Below are positions 32,735 to 40,979 of a stretch of 57,731 nt of DNA, one piece after another. The translations under genes were made by a program, and so were the position numbers. The notes beneath the pieces were generated by a model that was not told the origin of the DNA, ran no database searches, and was given only the letters and a program-made list of their open reading frames with translations. Source of the stretch: Holophagales bacterium (lineage in GTDB: Bacteria; Acidobacteriota; Thermoanaerobaculia; Multivoradales; Multivoraceae). Position 1 is the stretch's first letter, and every line of letters begins with the position of its first letter. The DNA is taken from contig VYDI01000048.1 in the NCBI GenBank assembly GCA_009843505.1, positions 1 through 57,731 on the forward strand. The letters run 5' to 3'.

Positions 32735-35215
32735 TCAGGAACCGTCGGCCCTGTCGCTCTTCTGCCAACCGCGCATGATCGGCGTCCAGTCGACGACGTC
32801 TTCCGGCATGTTCTCGCCCGCCTTCGGCGCGCCGTACAGTGCGCGTTGCTGGTACCACGGCAGGTCGTAGACCGGCCGAGTTCCGGGGTCGAACGAAAGG
32901 ACCGGCTCGGTGCCGGCGATGAAGGCCTCTTCGATCACGCGTTGGCCGGACCGGCGCCGCGCCGGCAGGAGGCCGGAGTGGTACTCGACCTGCCGGAGTC
33001 GCACCTGGTTGGGCCTGGTGAAGGTGAGGTCGGGGTCCACCCAGCCGCCCTCGATCCCCAGGCGGAGCACCTCGTTCCAGATCGGCAGCGCCGCCACGGC
33101 GCCGGTCATGTTCCTGCCGATTCGCCGTTGCTGGTCGTAGCCCACCCAGACCACGAGGGTGTACCTGGGCGTGAAGCCCGCGAACCAGGCGTCCGTGAAG
33201 CCGTCCGTCGTACCGGTCTTCCCGGCAACGGCCGCCAGGCCGAGCGCCCGCGCGGACTGGCCCGTTCCGCGCTGAACCACGCCCGAGAGCACATGGGTGA
33301 GCAGGAACGCGACTTCGGGCGTGATGACGGTCGATGCCTGCGGCACATGGACATCGAGTTCGCGGCCGTCGCGGGTCGTGACACGCTCTACGAAGTAGGG
33401 CTCAACGTGGACTCCCAGGTTCGCGATCGTGGCGTAGGAGGTCGCCACCTCGAGCACGGTGAGGTCGGCCGCGCCGAGGGCGAGGCTCGGATAGGGCAGG
33501 AGTGGCGAACGGATGCCCGTGCGGTGGGCGAAGTCGACGACTCGTTCCGCCCCGACGATGTCGTGGAGCTTGACCGACGTGACGTTGATCGACCTCTCCA
33601 GGGCCCTGCGCAGGGTCAGGATGCCGAGATACTGCCGGTAGAAGTTGCGGGGACTGTAGTTGAGCTGGTTGTCGGCGCCCAGGAACACGGCGGGCGCGTC
33701 GAACAGGGTGTCGGCGGGAGTGAAGCCGTGTTCGAAGGCGGCGCCGAACACGAGCGGCTTGAACAGGGAACCGACCTGGCGACGGGCCTGGAAGGCGCGG
33801 TTGAACTCGCTGCGCTCGTAGTCCCACCCTCCGACCATCGCTCGCACCGCGCCGGTCGCCGACTCGAGCAACAGGACCGCGCCTTCGATCCGCGGTTCCT
33901 GGACGAGTTCCAATTCGAACCGCGGCTGGTCCGCGCCTTCTTCGACGGAAGCGGCATCGTCCGGGGTCCGCAACTCGAACCAGGCGACATCGCCCCTTCG
34001 CAGCGGTGGCGAGTCCCTGCGCGTCCATTCGTAGCCCGGCGACTCCAGCATGAAGCGGTGATCCGCGATCCGGATCTCCGCGTTCTCCCGGCCGCGCTGG
34101 AGAACGACGCCCGGCACCCAGGTGCCGGCCTCGGGCTCGAAACCGACCCACCGGGCCAGGACCCCGCCGAACGACTCGGCCAGGTCCGGCGCCGTGAGAT
34201 CGTCCTGGTCCACGCGGGCGACGGCACCGCGGTAGCCGCGCAGGCGGTCGATTCTCATCAGCCCTCCGCGCAGGGCCTGCGCGGCAGCTTCCTGCATTCT
34301 CTGGTCGAGGGTCGTCTGCACCTGCAGGCCGCGCTCATACAGCCCCTTCTGCCCATAGGAGCGGTAGAGGTCGAGGCGGACCTTCTCCGCGAAGTAGGGT
34401 GCGACCGGCTTCGGTTCTCGCTGGGTGACGACGTCGAGCGGCGACGCGGCCGCCCCGAGCGCCTCGTCGCGCGTCATCACGCCCAGCTGGCCCAGCATCC
34501 GCAGGATGGCGTCGCGGCGGGTGCGGACGATCTCCGGCCGAAGGTAGGGCGTCCAAACGCTCGGGCTCGGCACGATAGCCACCAGGGTCGCCGCCTCGGT
34601 GTAGGTCAGTTCGGCCGAGGGCTTCCCGAAGTAGTAGCGGGTCGCCGATTCCACGCCGTAGTTGCCGTGGCCGAAGTAGGTGAGGTTGCAGTAGAGCGTG
34701 AGGATCTGCTGCTTGCTGAGGCGCTTCTCGAGCTCGACCGCGAGCAGGGTCTCCCGGATCTTCCGGCGCCAGACCTTGGCCCGGTCCAGGAAGAGCATCC
34801 GCGCCACCTGCATGGTGATCGTCGAGGCGCCGGAAAAACGCTCCCCGCGCTGCCAGTTCTGGAGTACGGCGCGAAAGACGCCGATGATGTCGAAGCCGGC
34901 GTGAGAGTAGAAGTTCCGGTCCTCGGCGGCGAGCAGGACGCGCGTGAACGTCTCCGGCACCTCTCCTTCGGCGAGCAGGATGCGCTTCTCGACCGAGTAG
35001 CTCCTGAACGGCTCTCCGTGGCGGTCGCTCAGCCGGGTGATCTGGCTGGGCGTCAGCTCGGCCACGGTCTCGACTTGCGGCAGATCGATCACCGCGGCGA
35101 CGCCGACGCCTAGCGCCACGCCCACGACAGGGGTGATGGCGACCGGTGTCAGCCAGCGCCAGTGCCTGACGCACCAGCCCCGCACCATGTCCGGGACTAC
35201 GCGCGCCGCTTTCAT
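32735..35215 (-). CDS. mrcA: Bifunctional penicillin-binding protein 1A
   Basis: Class A PBP that polymerises and cross-links peptidoglycan. The 826-residue protein has one N-terminal membrane helix (about 20-43). The GT51 domain shows LLAAEDRNFYSHAGFD with the catalytic Glu near 97, GASTITMQVARMLF and RKIRETLLAVELEKRLSKQQ. An OB-like insertion (about 370-430) resembles PBP1A. The transpeptidase domain has SLFK near 484, SIN and KTGTTDGFTDAWFAGFTP near 665. ATG 35215 is chosen because AGGT lies eight bases upstream and it gives a short cytoplasmic tail. The 47-base gap to the divergent gene holds overlapping TATGAT/TATCAT boxes. Confidence 0.95.
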   Translation of the reverse strand: MKAARVVPDMVRGWCVRHWRWLTPVAITPVVGVALGVGVAAVIDLPQVETVAELTPSQITRLSDRHGEPFRSYSVEKRILLAEGEVPETFTRVLLAAEDRNFYSHAGFDIIGVFRAVLQNWQRGERFSGASTITMQVARMLFLDRAKVWRRKIRETLLAVELEKRLSKQQILTLYCNLTYFGHGNYGVESATRYYFGKPSAELTYTEAATLVAIVPSPSVWTPYLRPEIVRTRRDAILRMLGQLGVMTRDEALGAAASPLDVVTQREPKPVAPYFAEKVRLDLYRSYGQKGLYERGLQVQTTLDQRMQEAAAQALRGGLMRIDRLRGYRGAVARVDQDDLTAPDLAESFGGVLARWVGFEPEAGTWVPGVVLQRGRENAEIRIADHRFMLESPGYEWTRRDSPPLRRGDVAWFELRTPDDAASVEEGADQPRFELELVQEPRIEGAVLLLESATGAVRAMVGGWDYERSEFNRAFQARRQVGSLFKPLVFGAAFEHGFTPADTLFDAPAVFLGADNQLNYSPRNFYRQYLGILTLRRALERSINVTSVKLHDIVGAERVVDFAHRTGIRSPLLPYPSLALGAADLTVLEVATSYATIANLGVHVEPYFVERVTTRDGRELDVHVPQASTVITPEVAFLLTHVLSGVVQRGTGQSARALGLAAVAGKTGTTDGFTDAWFAGFTPRYTLVVWVGYDQQRRIGRNMTGAVAALPIWNEVLRLGIEGGWVDPDLTFTRPNQVRLRQVEYHSGLLPARRRSGQRVIEEAFIAGTEPVLSFDPGTRPVYDLPWYQQRALYGAPKAGENMPEDVVDWTPIMRGWQKSDRADGS

Positions 35216-35262
35216 CTCCCGACCTGCCACCTTCAACGCCCGAATATCATACGGCGCGTTCC
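35216..35262. promoter_or_regulatory. Divergent promoter region between PBP1A and a small membrane protein
   Basis: TATCAT at 35245-35250 (plus strand) lies 12 bases before ATG 35263. TATGAT on the minus strand (from 35246-35251) lies about 30 bases before the PBP1A ATG. The two boxes overlap by five bases, the same design as the tsaB/mutS gap. No strong -35 sequences are visible. Confidence 0.45.
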
Positions 35263-35730
35263 ATGACTCCCGAAGCCGACAAGGCGTCCGGCCTGCCGCC
35301 GCTGCCGGAACCCTTCCCCGAGCCCCAGGCGGCTCGGTCGGCGGACCCGGAACGGACACGTCGCGGCTGTTTCGTCGCCGGCCTGGTGGGCTGCGGCCTG
35401 ATCGTGGTGCTCTTCATCGTCGGTCTGGCCGTGATGGTCACGCAGGCCGACGAACTGCTGGAGTTCGTTCTTGACTTCAGCCGCGAGCGGATCGTGGCCG
35501 AGCTGCCGGACGACGTGCAGCACGCAGAACGTCAACGCCTGGAGCGGGCGTTTGATTCCGTGCTCGAGCACTACCAGAGCGGTGCAGCCTCGCCGGCCGA
35601 CAACCGCCGGCTCCAGCTAGCGCTCACCGACGCGATCGGGAGGCTCGAACGCGGCCTCTTCGATCAGGATGACCTGCGACGTCTGACCGAGCGGCTCGAG
35701 AACATCGCGGCCTCCGATCCGGGGGGCTGA
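35263..35730 (+). CDS. Small single-pass membrane protein of unknown function
   Basis: A 155-residue protein. A Pro/Glu-rich cytoplasmic N-terminus (LPPLPEPFPEPQ) of about 35 residues is followed by a single membrane helix (FVAGLVGCGLIVVLFIVGLA, about 37-56). The helical, charged C-terminal part contains FDSVLEHYQSGAASPADNRRL and ends RLENIAASDPGG. No known family is recognised. The gene diverges from PBP1A and ends one base before uvrB, so it is the first gene of the uvrBC transcript. Its six-G run near the stop doubles as the uvrB Shine-Dalgarno. The likely start is leaderless, with TATCAT 12 bases upstream. Confidence 0.7.
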   Translation: MTPEADKASGLPPLPEPFPEPQAARSADPERTRRGCFVAGLVGCGLIVVLFIVGLAVMVTQADELLEFVLDFSRERIVAELPDDVQHAERQRLERAFDSVLEHYQSGAASPADNRRLQLALTDAIGRLERGLFDQDDLRRLTERLENIAASDPGG

Positions 35731-35731
35731 C

Positions 35732-37771
35732 TTGCCCGCCGTCGTGGACTCCGGGGCCGAGCGGACCGGGCGCTTCGAGCTGGTGTCTCCCTTCAGCCCG
35801 CAGGGAGATCAACCGGCAGCAATTCGTGAACTCGCGGACGGGGTGCGGTCCGGCGTCCCCGAACAGGTGCTGCTGGGAGTCACCGGCTCGGGCAAGACCT
35901 ATACCGTCGCCAAGGTCGTCGAGGCCGTGAATCGGCCGACGCTGGTCCTTTCCCACAACAAGACCCTGGCGGCCCAGCTCTACCAGGAGTTCAGGAGCTT
36001 CTTTCCCCACAACGCGGTGGAGTACTTCGTCTCCTACTACGACTACTACCAGCCCGAGGCTTACGTCCCGCAGTCCGACACCTACATCGAGAAGGAGACG
36101 AGCATCAACGACGAGATCGACCGTCTACGACTCAGGGCCACGATCTCGCTGTTCGAACGCCGCGACGTCCTGATCGTGGCGTCCGTCTCCTGCATCTACG
36201 GTCTTGGCGCGCCGGACGTCTTCTTCTCGATGCTCCAGTTCTTCGAGCGCGGCGCCGAACTGCCCCTCGAACGGGCCCAGCGGAGCCTGGCCGAGATGCA
36301 GTACGAGCGCACCCGCCTCGATCTCTTCCACGGCAGCTTCCGCGTCCGCGGCGACGTCCTCGAGATTCTCCCGGCCTACGACGACCGGGGTATCCGGGTC
36401 GAGTACTTCGGCGACGAGGTCGACCGGGTCTGCCGGTTCGATGTGATCAGCGGTCGGGTGCTCGAGGAGGTGGACCGGATTCCGGTCTTTCCGCGCAACC
36501 ACTACGTGACGCCGGAGGAACGGATGCGGCGGGCGATCGCATCGATCCGGGAGGAACTCGGCGAGCACCTGGCGGTCCTCGAGCGGGAGAACCGCCTGCT
36601 CGAGATGCAGCGGCTGGAGCAGAGAACCCGCTACGACGTCGAGATGCTTCGCGAACTCGGCTCATGCGCCGGCATCGAGAACTACTCCCGCCACCTCTCC
36701 GGACGCGCCCCCGGCGAAGCGCCGCCCACGTTCCTCGACTACCTGCCCGAAGACTTCCTGCTCGTCGTCGACGAGAGCCACCAGACGATTCCGCAGGTCG
36801 GCGGCATGTACCGGGGCGACCGGGCCCGCAAGGAGACTCTCGTCGAGTTCGGGTTTCGCCTGCCGAGCGCGCTGGACAACCGGCCGCTGCGCTTCGACGA
36901 GTTCGAGGAGCGTTGCGGTCAGCGCATCTACGTGTCGGCGACCCCGGGGCCGTTCGAACTGGAGCGGACGGGCGGAGTCGTTGTGGAGCAGATCATCCGG
37001 CCGACCGGATTGCTCGACCCGAGGATCGAACTGCGGCCTTCGGCCAACCAGATCGACGACCTGGTGGCGGAGGCCCGCCACGCGATCGAGCGCGGCGAGC
37101 GCGTCCTGGTGACGACGCTGACCAAGCGGATGGCGGAGGAACTCACCCAGTATCTGAACGAACTCGGCCTCAGGGTGCGCTACCTGCACAGCGACATCGA
37201 CACCCTGGAACGGGTCGAGATCACGACCGCCCTGCGCCGCGGCGACTTCGACATCCTGGTCGGCATCAACCTCCTGCGTGAGGGCCTCGATCTGCCCGAG
37301 GTGTCCGTGGTCGCCATCCTGGACGCCGACAAGGAGGGTTTCCTGCGCAGCGAGGTCTCGCTGATCCAGACCGCGGGCCGAGCGGCCCGCAACCTGAACG
37401 GCAGGGTGATCTTCTATGCCGACCAGCGGACGGAGTCGATCGACCGGTCGATGGAGGAGACGGAGCGCCGGCGGCAGGTCCAGGAGCGCTACAACCGCGA
37501 ACACGGAATCGAACCGGCCTCGATCCTCAAGGAGGTGCACAGTCCCCTGGTGCAGATGAGCAACCTCGATTACCTGCACAAGGCGGGAGGGGAAGCTGCG
37601 GCCGCGGTGGAGGATCTGTTGCGGGAGGACGCGCCCGAGATGCCCCTGGAACGTCGGATCGCGCGCCTGGAGAAGGCGATGAAACAGGCTTCGAGGCGGC
37701 TCGAGTTCGAGCAGGCGGCGGTGCTTCGGGACCGGCTCAAGGAACTCCGGGAACTCAAGGTAATGGGCTGA
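35732..37771 (+). CDS. uvrB: Excinuclease ABC subunit B
   Basis: UvrB is the damage-verifying helicase-like core of nucleotide excision repair. The 679-residue protein has Walker A GVTGSGKTYTVAK near residue 50, the damage-clamping beta-hairpin YYDYYQPEAYVPQSDTYIEK, DESHQTIPQ (Walker B), helicase motifs through LLREGLDLPEVSVVAILDAD and QTAGRAARN, and a C-terminal UVR domain (EKAMKQASRRLEFEQAAVLR) that binds UvrC. It starts at TTG 35732 just after a GGGGGG run. The stop overlaps the uvrC ATG by one base, so B and C are made together. uvrA is not in the window. Confidence 0.97.
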   Translation: MPAVVDSGAERTGRFELVSPFSPQGDQPAAIRELADGVRSGVPEQVLLGVTGSGKTYTVAKVVEAVNRPTLVLSHNKTLAAQLYQEFRSFFPHNAVEYFVSYYDYYQPEAYVPQSDTYIEKETSINDEIDRLRLRATISLFERRDVLIVASVSCIYGLGAPDVFFSMLQFFERGAELPLERAQRSLAEMQYERTRLDLFHGSFRVRGDVLEILPAYDDRGIRVEYFGDEVDRVCRFDVISGRVLEEVDRIPVFPRNHYVTPEERMRRAIASIREELGEHLAVLERENRLLEMQRLEQRTRYDVEMLRELGSCAGIENYSRHLSGRAPGEAPPTFLDYLPEDFLLVVDESHQTIPQVGGMYRGDRARKETLVEFGFRLPSALDNRPLRFDEFEERCGQRIYVSATPGPFELERTGGVVVEQIIRPTGLLDPRIELRPSANQIDDLVAEARHAIERGERVLVTTLTKRMAEELTQYLNELGLRVRYLHSDIDTLERVEITTALRRGDFDILVGINLLREGLDLPEVSVVAILDADKEGFLRSEVSLIQTAGRAARNLNGRVIFYADQRTESIDRSMEETERRRQVQERYNREHGIEPASILKEVHSPLVQMSNLDYLHKAGGEAAAAVEDLLREDAPEMPLERRIARLEKAMKQASRRLEFEQAAVLRDRLKELRELKVMG

Positions 37772-39582
37772 TGCACCCGGAGCTCTCCCAAAAACTCGGC
37801 GAGCTCCCGGACCTGCCGGGGATCTACATCTTCAAGTCGAAGGCGGGGGAGGCGCTCTACGTCGGCAAGGCGAAGTCCCTCAGGCGCCGTGCCGCCGCCT
37901 ACCGCAAGCCGGCCGACGACCCGCGCATCGCGCTGATGCTTCACGACGCGACCGATGTCGAGTTCGTCGTCGCCGACTCCGAAGCCGAGGCCCTTCTGTT
38001 CGAGAACAACTGGATCAAACGGCGCCAGCCCCGCTTCAACATCCGCCTGCGCGACGACAAGACGTATCCGTACCTCAAGCTGACGCTGGCCGACGGACAT
38101 CCGCGGCTTGCCTTCACCCGCCGAGTCCGCCGCGACAGGGCCGAGTACTACGGCCCCTACCTGCCGGCAGGGCTGGCGCGCAAGGCGATCAAGTTGACCC
38201 AGAAGCTGTTCGGCATCCGGGTTTGCCGGATCGAGATCGACGGCAGCCTGCCGCGACCCTGCCTCTACTACGACATGAAGCGCTGTCTCGGACCCTGCGT
38301 CGACGGACTGACGACCGACGAGGCGTACGCCGACGCGGTAGAGAAGGCCCGGCTCTTCCTGGCCGGCCGGAACGAGGAGCTGCTGAAGGATCTGCGCGCC
38401 CGGATGCGGACGCACGCGGACGAGCTCGACTTCGAGGCGGCGGCGAGGGTGCGCGACACGATTCACGAGATCGACGAGGTCAGCCAGCGACGCAAGCTGA
38501 GGTCGGCCCGCGGAGAGGACGTCGACATCTTCGGCGTCCACATCAGCGGCGACAACGCGGCGGTCACCGTCCTGGTCATGCGGGGCGGGCAGGTGCTGGA
38601 TCGGCGCGAGCTGTTCTGGGAGGGAGTGCCGAGAATCACCGCCGAACGTCTTCTCTCCGAACTGCTGCCCCAGCTCTACGACCGCACGACGCTGATTCCC
38701 AGGGAGATCCACCTGCCGGCGCCGATTGAAGGCGAGGAGGCGTTGATCGAGTGGCTGAGCCGCCGCAGGGAGTCCAGGGTCTATCTCCGCATGCCGTCGC
38801 GCGGGCCAAAGGCGCAACGCATCGCCCTCGCCAACCGGAACGCGGCGATGGCTTTCCGGCGCCGTTTCCGTGGTGCGGGCGTCGCCGGCGAGGCCGGCGC
38901 GGCGCTGAGGAAGGCGCTGGACTTGGCCGACCCGCCGCGGCGGATCGAGGGTTTCGACATCTCGACCTTCGGCGGTAGCCAGACCGTCGCTTCGCTGGTC
39001 GTCTGGAACGACGGGCGGATGGTCAAGGGCCAGTACCGGAGCTTCAATATCCGGGGCCTTTCCCAGGCCGACGACTTCGCCGCGATCCGGCAGGCGGTCA
39101 GCCGTCGCTACCGGCGCGTGCTGGAGGAAGTGGGCGAGATGCCCGACCTGATCCTGATCGACGGCGGGCGCGGACAGTTGAATGCAGCGCTCGAGGCGCT
39201 CGTGGACCTGGGTGTCGACGAAACGCCCGTGGTCGGACTCGCCAAGAGGGACGAGGAACTCTACCTGCCGGCGCGCCCCGCGCCGCTCAGGCTGAAGCGG
39301 AGCCATGCCGGCCTGCGCGTGCTGCAACAGGTACGGGACGAGGCGCACCGCTTCGCCGTCTCCCGGCACAGACGCCGTCGTTCGCGAAGGACGCTGCACA
39401 GCCGCTTCGACGACCTGCGGGGCATCGGGCCGCAACGACGCAAGTTGCTGGTGCGCCGCTTCGGCAGCTACGCCGGCGTAGCCCAGGCCTCGGAGCAGCA
39501 ACTCAGCGAGGTCCTCGGGCCCAAGCTGGCGCGCTCGGTCTACGCAGCAGTCCACGGCGAGCGCTCCCGCTCCGGACAGTGA
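37771..39582 (+). CDS. uvrC: Excinuclease ABC subunit C
   Basis: UvrC makes both incisions around UvrB-bound damage. The 603-residue protein has an N-terminal GIY-YIG nuclease domain (PGIYIFKSKAGEALYVGKAK), a UVR domain near 210, the RNase H-like 5' nuclease region (FDISTFGGSQTVASLVVW; LILIDGGRGQLNAA) and a C-terminal helix-hairpin-helix (DLRGIGPQRRKLLVRRFGS). Cys152, Cys164, Cys172 and Cys176 keep the spacing of the four cysteines reported to hold an iron-sulfur cluster in E. coli UvrC. Its start overlaps uvrB (TGATG). rnpB begins 27 bases after its stop. Confidence 0.97.
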   Translation: MHPELSQKLGELPDLPGIYIFKSKAGEALYVGKAKSLRRRAAAYRKPADDPRIALMLHDATDVEFVVADSEAEALLFENNWIKRRQPRFNIRLRDDKTYPYLKLTLADGHPRLAFTRRVRRDRAEYYGPYLPAGLARKAIKLTQKLFGIRVCRIEIDGSLPRPCLYYDMKRCLGPCVDGLTTDEAYADAVEKARLFLAGRNEELLKDLRARMRTHADELDFEAAARVRDTIHEIDEVSQRRKLRSARGEDVDIFGVHISGDNAAVTVLVMRGGQVLDRRELFWEGVPRITAERLLSELLPQLYDRTTLIPREIHLPAPIEGEEALIEWLSRRRESRVYLRMPSRGPKAQRIALANRNAAMAFRRRFRGAGVAGEAGAALRKALDLADPPRRIEGFDISTFGGSQTVASLVVWNDGRMVKGQYRSFNIRGLSQADDFAAIRQAVSRRYRRVLEEVGEMPDLILIDGGRGQLNAALEALVDLGVDETPVVGLAKRDEELYLPARPAPLRLKRSHAGLRVLQQVRDEAHRFAVSRHRRRRSRRTLHSRFDDLRGIGPQRRKLLVRRFGSYAGVAQASEQQLSEVLGPKLARSVYAAVHGERSRSGQ

Positions 39583-39609
39583 GAGGGCGGGAACTGCTAG
39601 CCTCTCCGT

Positions 39610-40025
39610 GCCGGAGGACCGGATGCGGTCGCTGCCGGTGGGAAACCGCCGGGGGAGGAAAGTCCGGACTCCAACGGACGGCATGCTTGCTAACGGCAAG
39701 GCGCGGTGACGCGACGGAAAGTGCAGCAGAGAGTAGACCGCCGGCCCTGGATCCCCGGAGTCCGAGAGGACCCGGAGAAAGTCGAGGGCGGGCAAGGGTG
39801 AAACGGTGCGGTAAGAGCGCACCGCTCGGCCGGCGACGGTTCGAGGCGATGGCAAACCCCATGTGGAGCAAGACCAAATAGGGAGAACGGATCGGGTTGT
39901 CCGTCCCGGTTCCGGGCTGTTCGCGGCGCGGGACGTTCTCCGGGTAGGTCGCATAGATGAATGGCCGCCTCCCGAAGCCTCCGGGCTGTGGGACGAACAG
40001 AATCCGGCTTACGAGGTCCTCCGGC
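39610..40025 (+). ncRNA. rnpB: RNase P RNA, bacterial class A
   Basis: This is the catalytic RNA that matures tRNA 5' ends. Conserved core segments appear in order: GGAGGAAAGTCCGGACTCC (39653-39672 region), GACGGAAAGTGCAGCAGAGA (about 39713-39732), GGCAAGGGTGAAACGGTGCG near 39790, GGCAAACCCCATGTGGAGCA near 39850, GGGTAGGTCGCATAGATGAA near 39941 and GACGAACAGAATCCGGCTTA near 39992. The ends are set by an 11-bp P1 helix: GCCGGAGGACC (39610-39620) with GGTCCTCCGGC (40015-40025). The length of 416 bases is normal. It fills the space between uvrC and the LD-carboxypeptidase gene, whose proposed start codon begins two bases after P1 ends. Confidence 0.97.
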
Positions 40026-40027
40026 GC

Positions 40028-40963
40028 TTGACCTTGCACCCCGACCAGCCTGTTTCCCACGTCGAACACCCGCCCGCGGCGAAGCCCGGCGACCGGGTGG
40101 GGATCGCCGCGCTCTCGGGCCGAATCGACCCGGACCGCCTGGCCGCGGGCGTCGTCGCGCTGAAGGACCTCGGGTTCGAGCCGGTCCTTGCTGCGAACCT
40201 GCGGCCCGAAGCGTCGCTCAGCGGCCGGCCATTGTTCGCGGGTACGGACCGGGAGCGGCTCGAAGCCTTCCATGAACTGGCGGCAGACGAGTCGATCGCG
40301 GCGATCGTCTTCGCGCGCGGGGGCTACGGCGTTCCGCGGATCCTCGGACACGTCGACTGGGCCCTGCTTGCGTCCAGGCCACGTCCGTACGTCGGCTACT
40401 CGGACCTGACGCCACTGCTCCTGGGCCTGGTGTCGAAAACGGGAACAATAGCCTTCCACGGTCCTATGGCGGTCGACTTCGCGCGGGGTCTCCTGCCGGA
40501 GGAGCGGCGTTCCTTCCTGGACGCGCTGGCCGGCCGGCTTCCGGACGCCTGGCCGCTCGAAGCGGTTTCCGCGGGATCGTCGGCCGGCCGACCTCCGGCA
40601 ATCGATGGCCGCCTGCTCGGAGGGTGCCTCAGCATGCTGTCTGCAACGGTTGGAACGGGGCTGCTGCCGAGCTTTCAGGACTCGATCCTCGTGCTCGAGG
40701 ACATCGACGAACCGGAGTACCGGATCGACCGGCTGCTCACCCAGCTTCGGACATCCGGTCAGGCGACCGGTGTTCGCGCCGTGATCGCCGGCCACTTCAC
40801 GAATTGCGATGCGCGCGCCAGCCTGATCGACTTCGCCGAGTTCCTTGGCGCGCCGCTGTTCGCCGGACTTCCCGCGGGCCACCAGGCGCCGAACCACACC
40901 CTGCCGCTGGGCGCCAGCGCGTCCGTCGACGTACGGAACGCGACGCTGGAAATCCGACGCTAG
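40028..40963 (+). CDS. LD-carboxypeptidase (peptidase family S66)
   Basis: S66 peptidases remove the terminal D-Ala from murein tetrapeptides during recycling; a side branch (MccF) inactivates microcin C. The 311-residue protein opens with KPGDRVGIAALSG and has FARGGYGVPRIL, the nucleophile Ser in VGYSDLTP near 123, the catalytic Glu in LEDIDEPEYRIDRLL near 224 and the His in AGHQAPNHTLPLG near 283. The frame is open far upstream, but that part is RNase P RNA. The first sensible starts are TTG 40028 or TTG 40034, with GAGG of the P1 3' strand at 40013-40016. No signal peptide, so a cytoplasmic LdcA-like role is expected. Confidence 0.85.
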   Translation: MTLHPDQPVSHVEHPPAAKPGDRVGIAALSGRIDPDRLAAGVVALKDLGFEPVLAANLRPEASLSGRPLFAGTDRERLEAFHELAADESIAAIVFARGGYGVPRILGHVDWALLASRPRPYVGYSDLTPLLLGLVSKTGTIAFHGPMAVDFARGLLPEERRSFLDALAGRLPDAWPLEAVSAGSSAGRPPAIDGRLLGGCLSMLSATVGTGLLPSFQDSILVLEDIDEPEYRIDRLLTQLRTSGQATGVRAVIAGHFTNCDARASLIDFAEFLGAPLFAGLPAGHQAPNHTLPLGASASVDVRNATLEIRR

Positions 40964-40979
40964 CGGACCGGCGGGGACG

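Noticed and set aside
39863..40027. Upstream extension of the LD-carboxypeptidase reading frame starting at 39863
   Set aside because: This stretch is the 3' half of RNase P RNA with its conserved core and P1 helix; the peptide has no match to the family.
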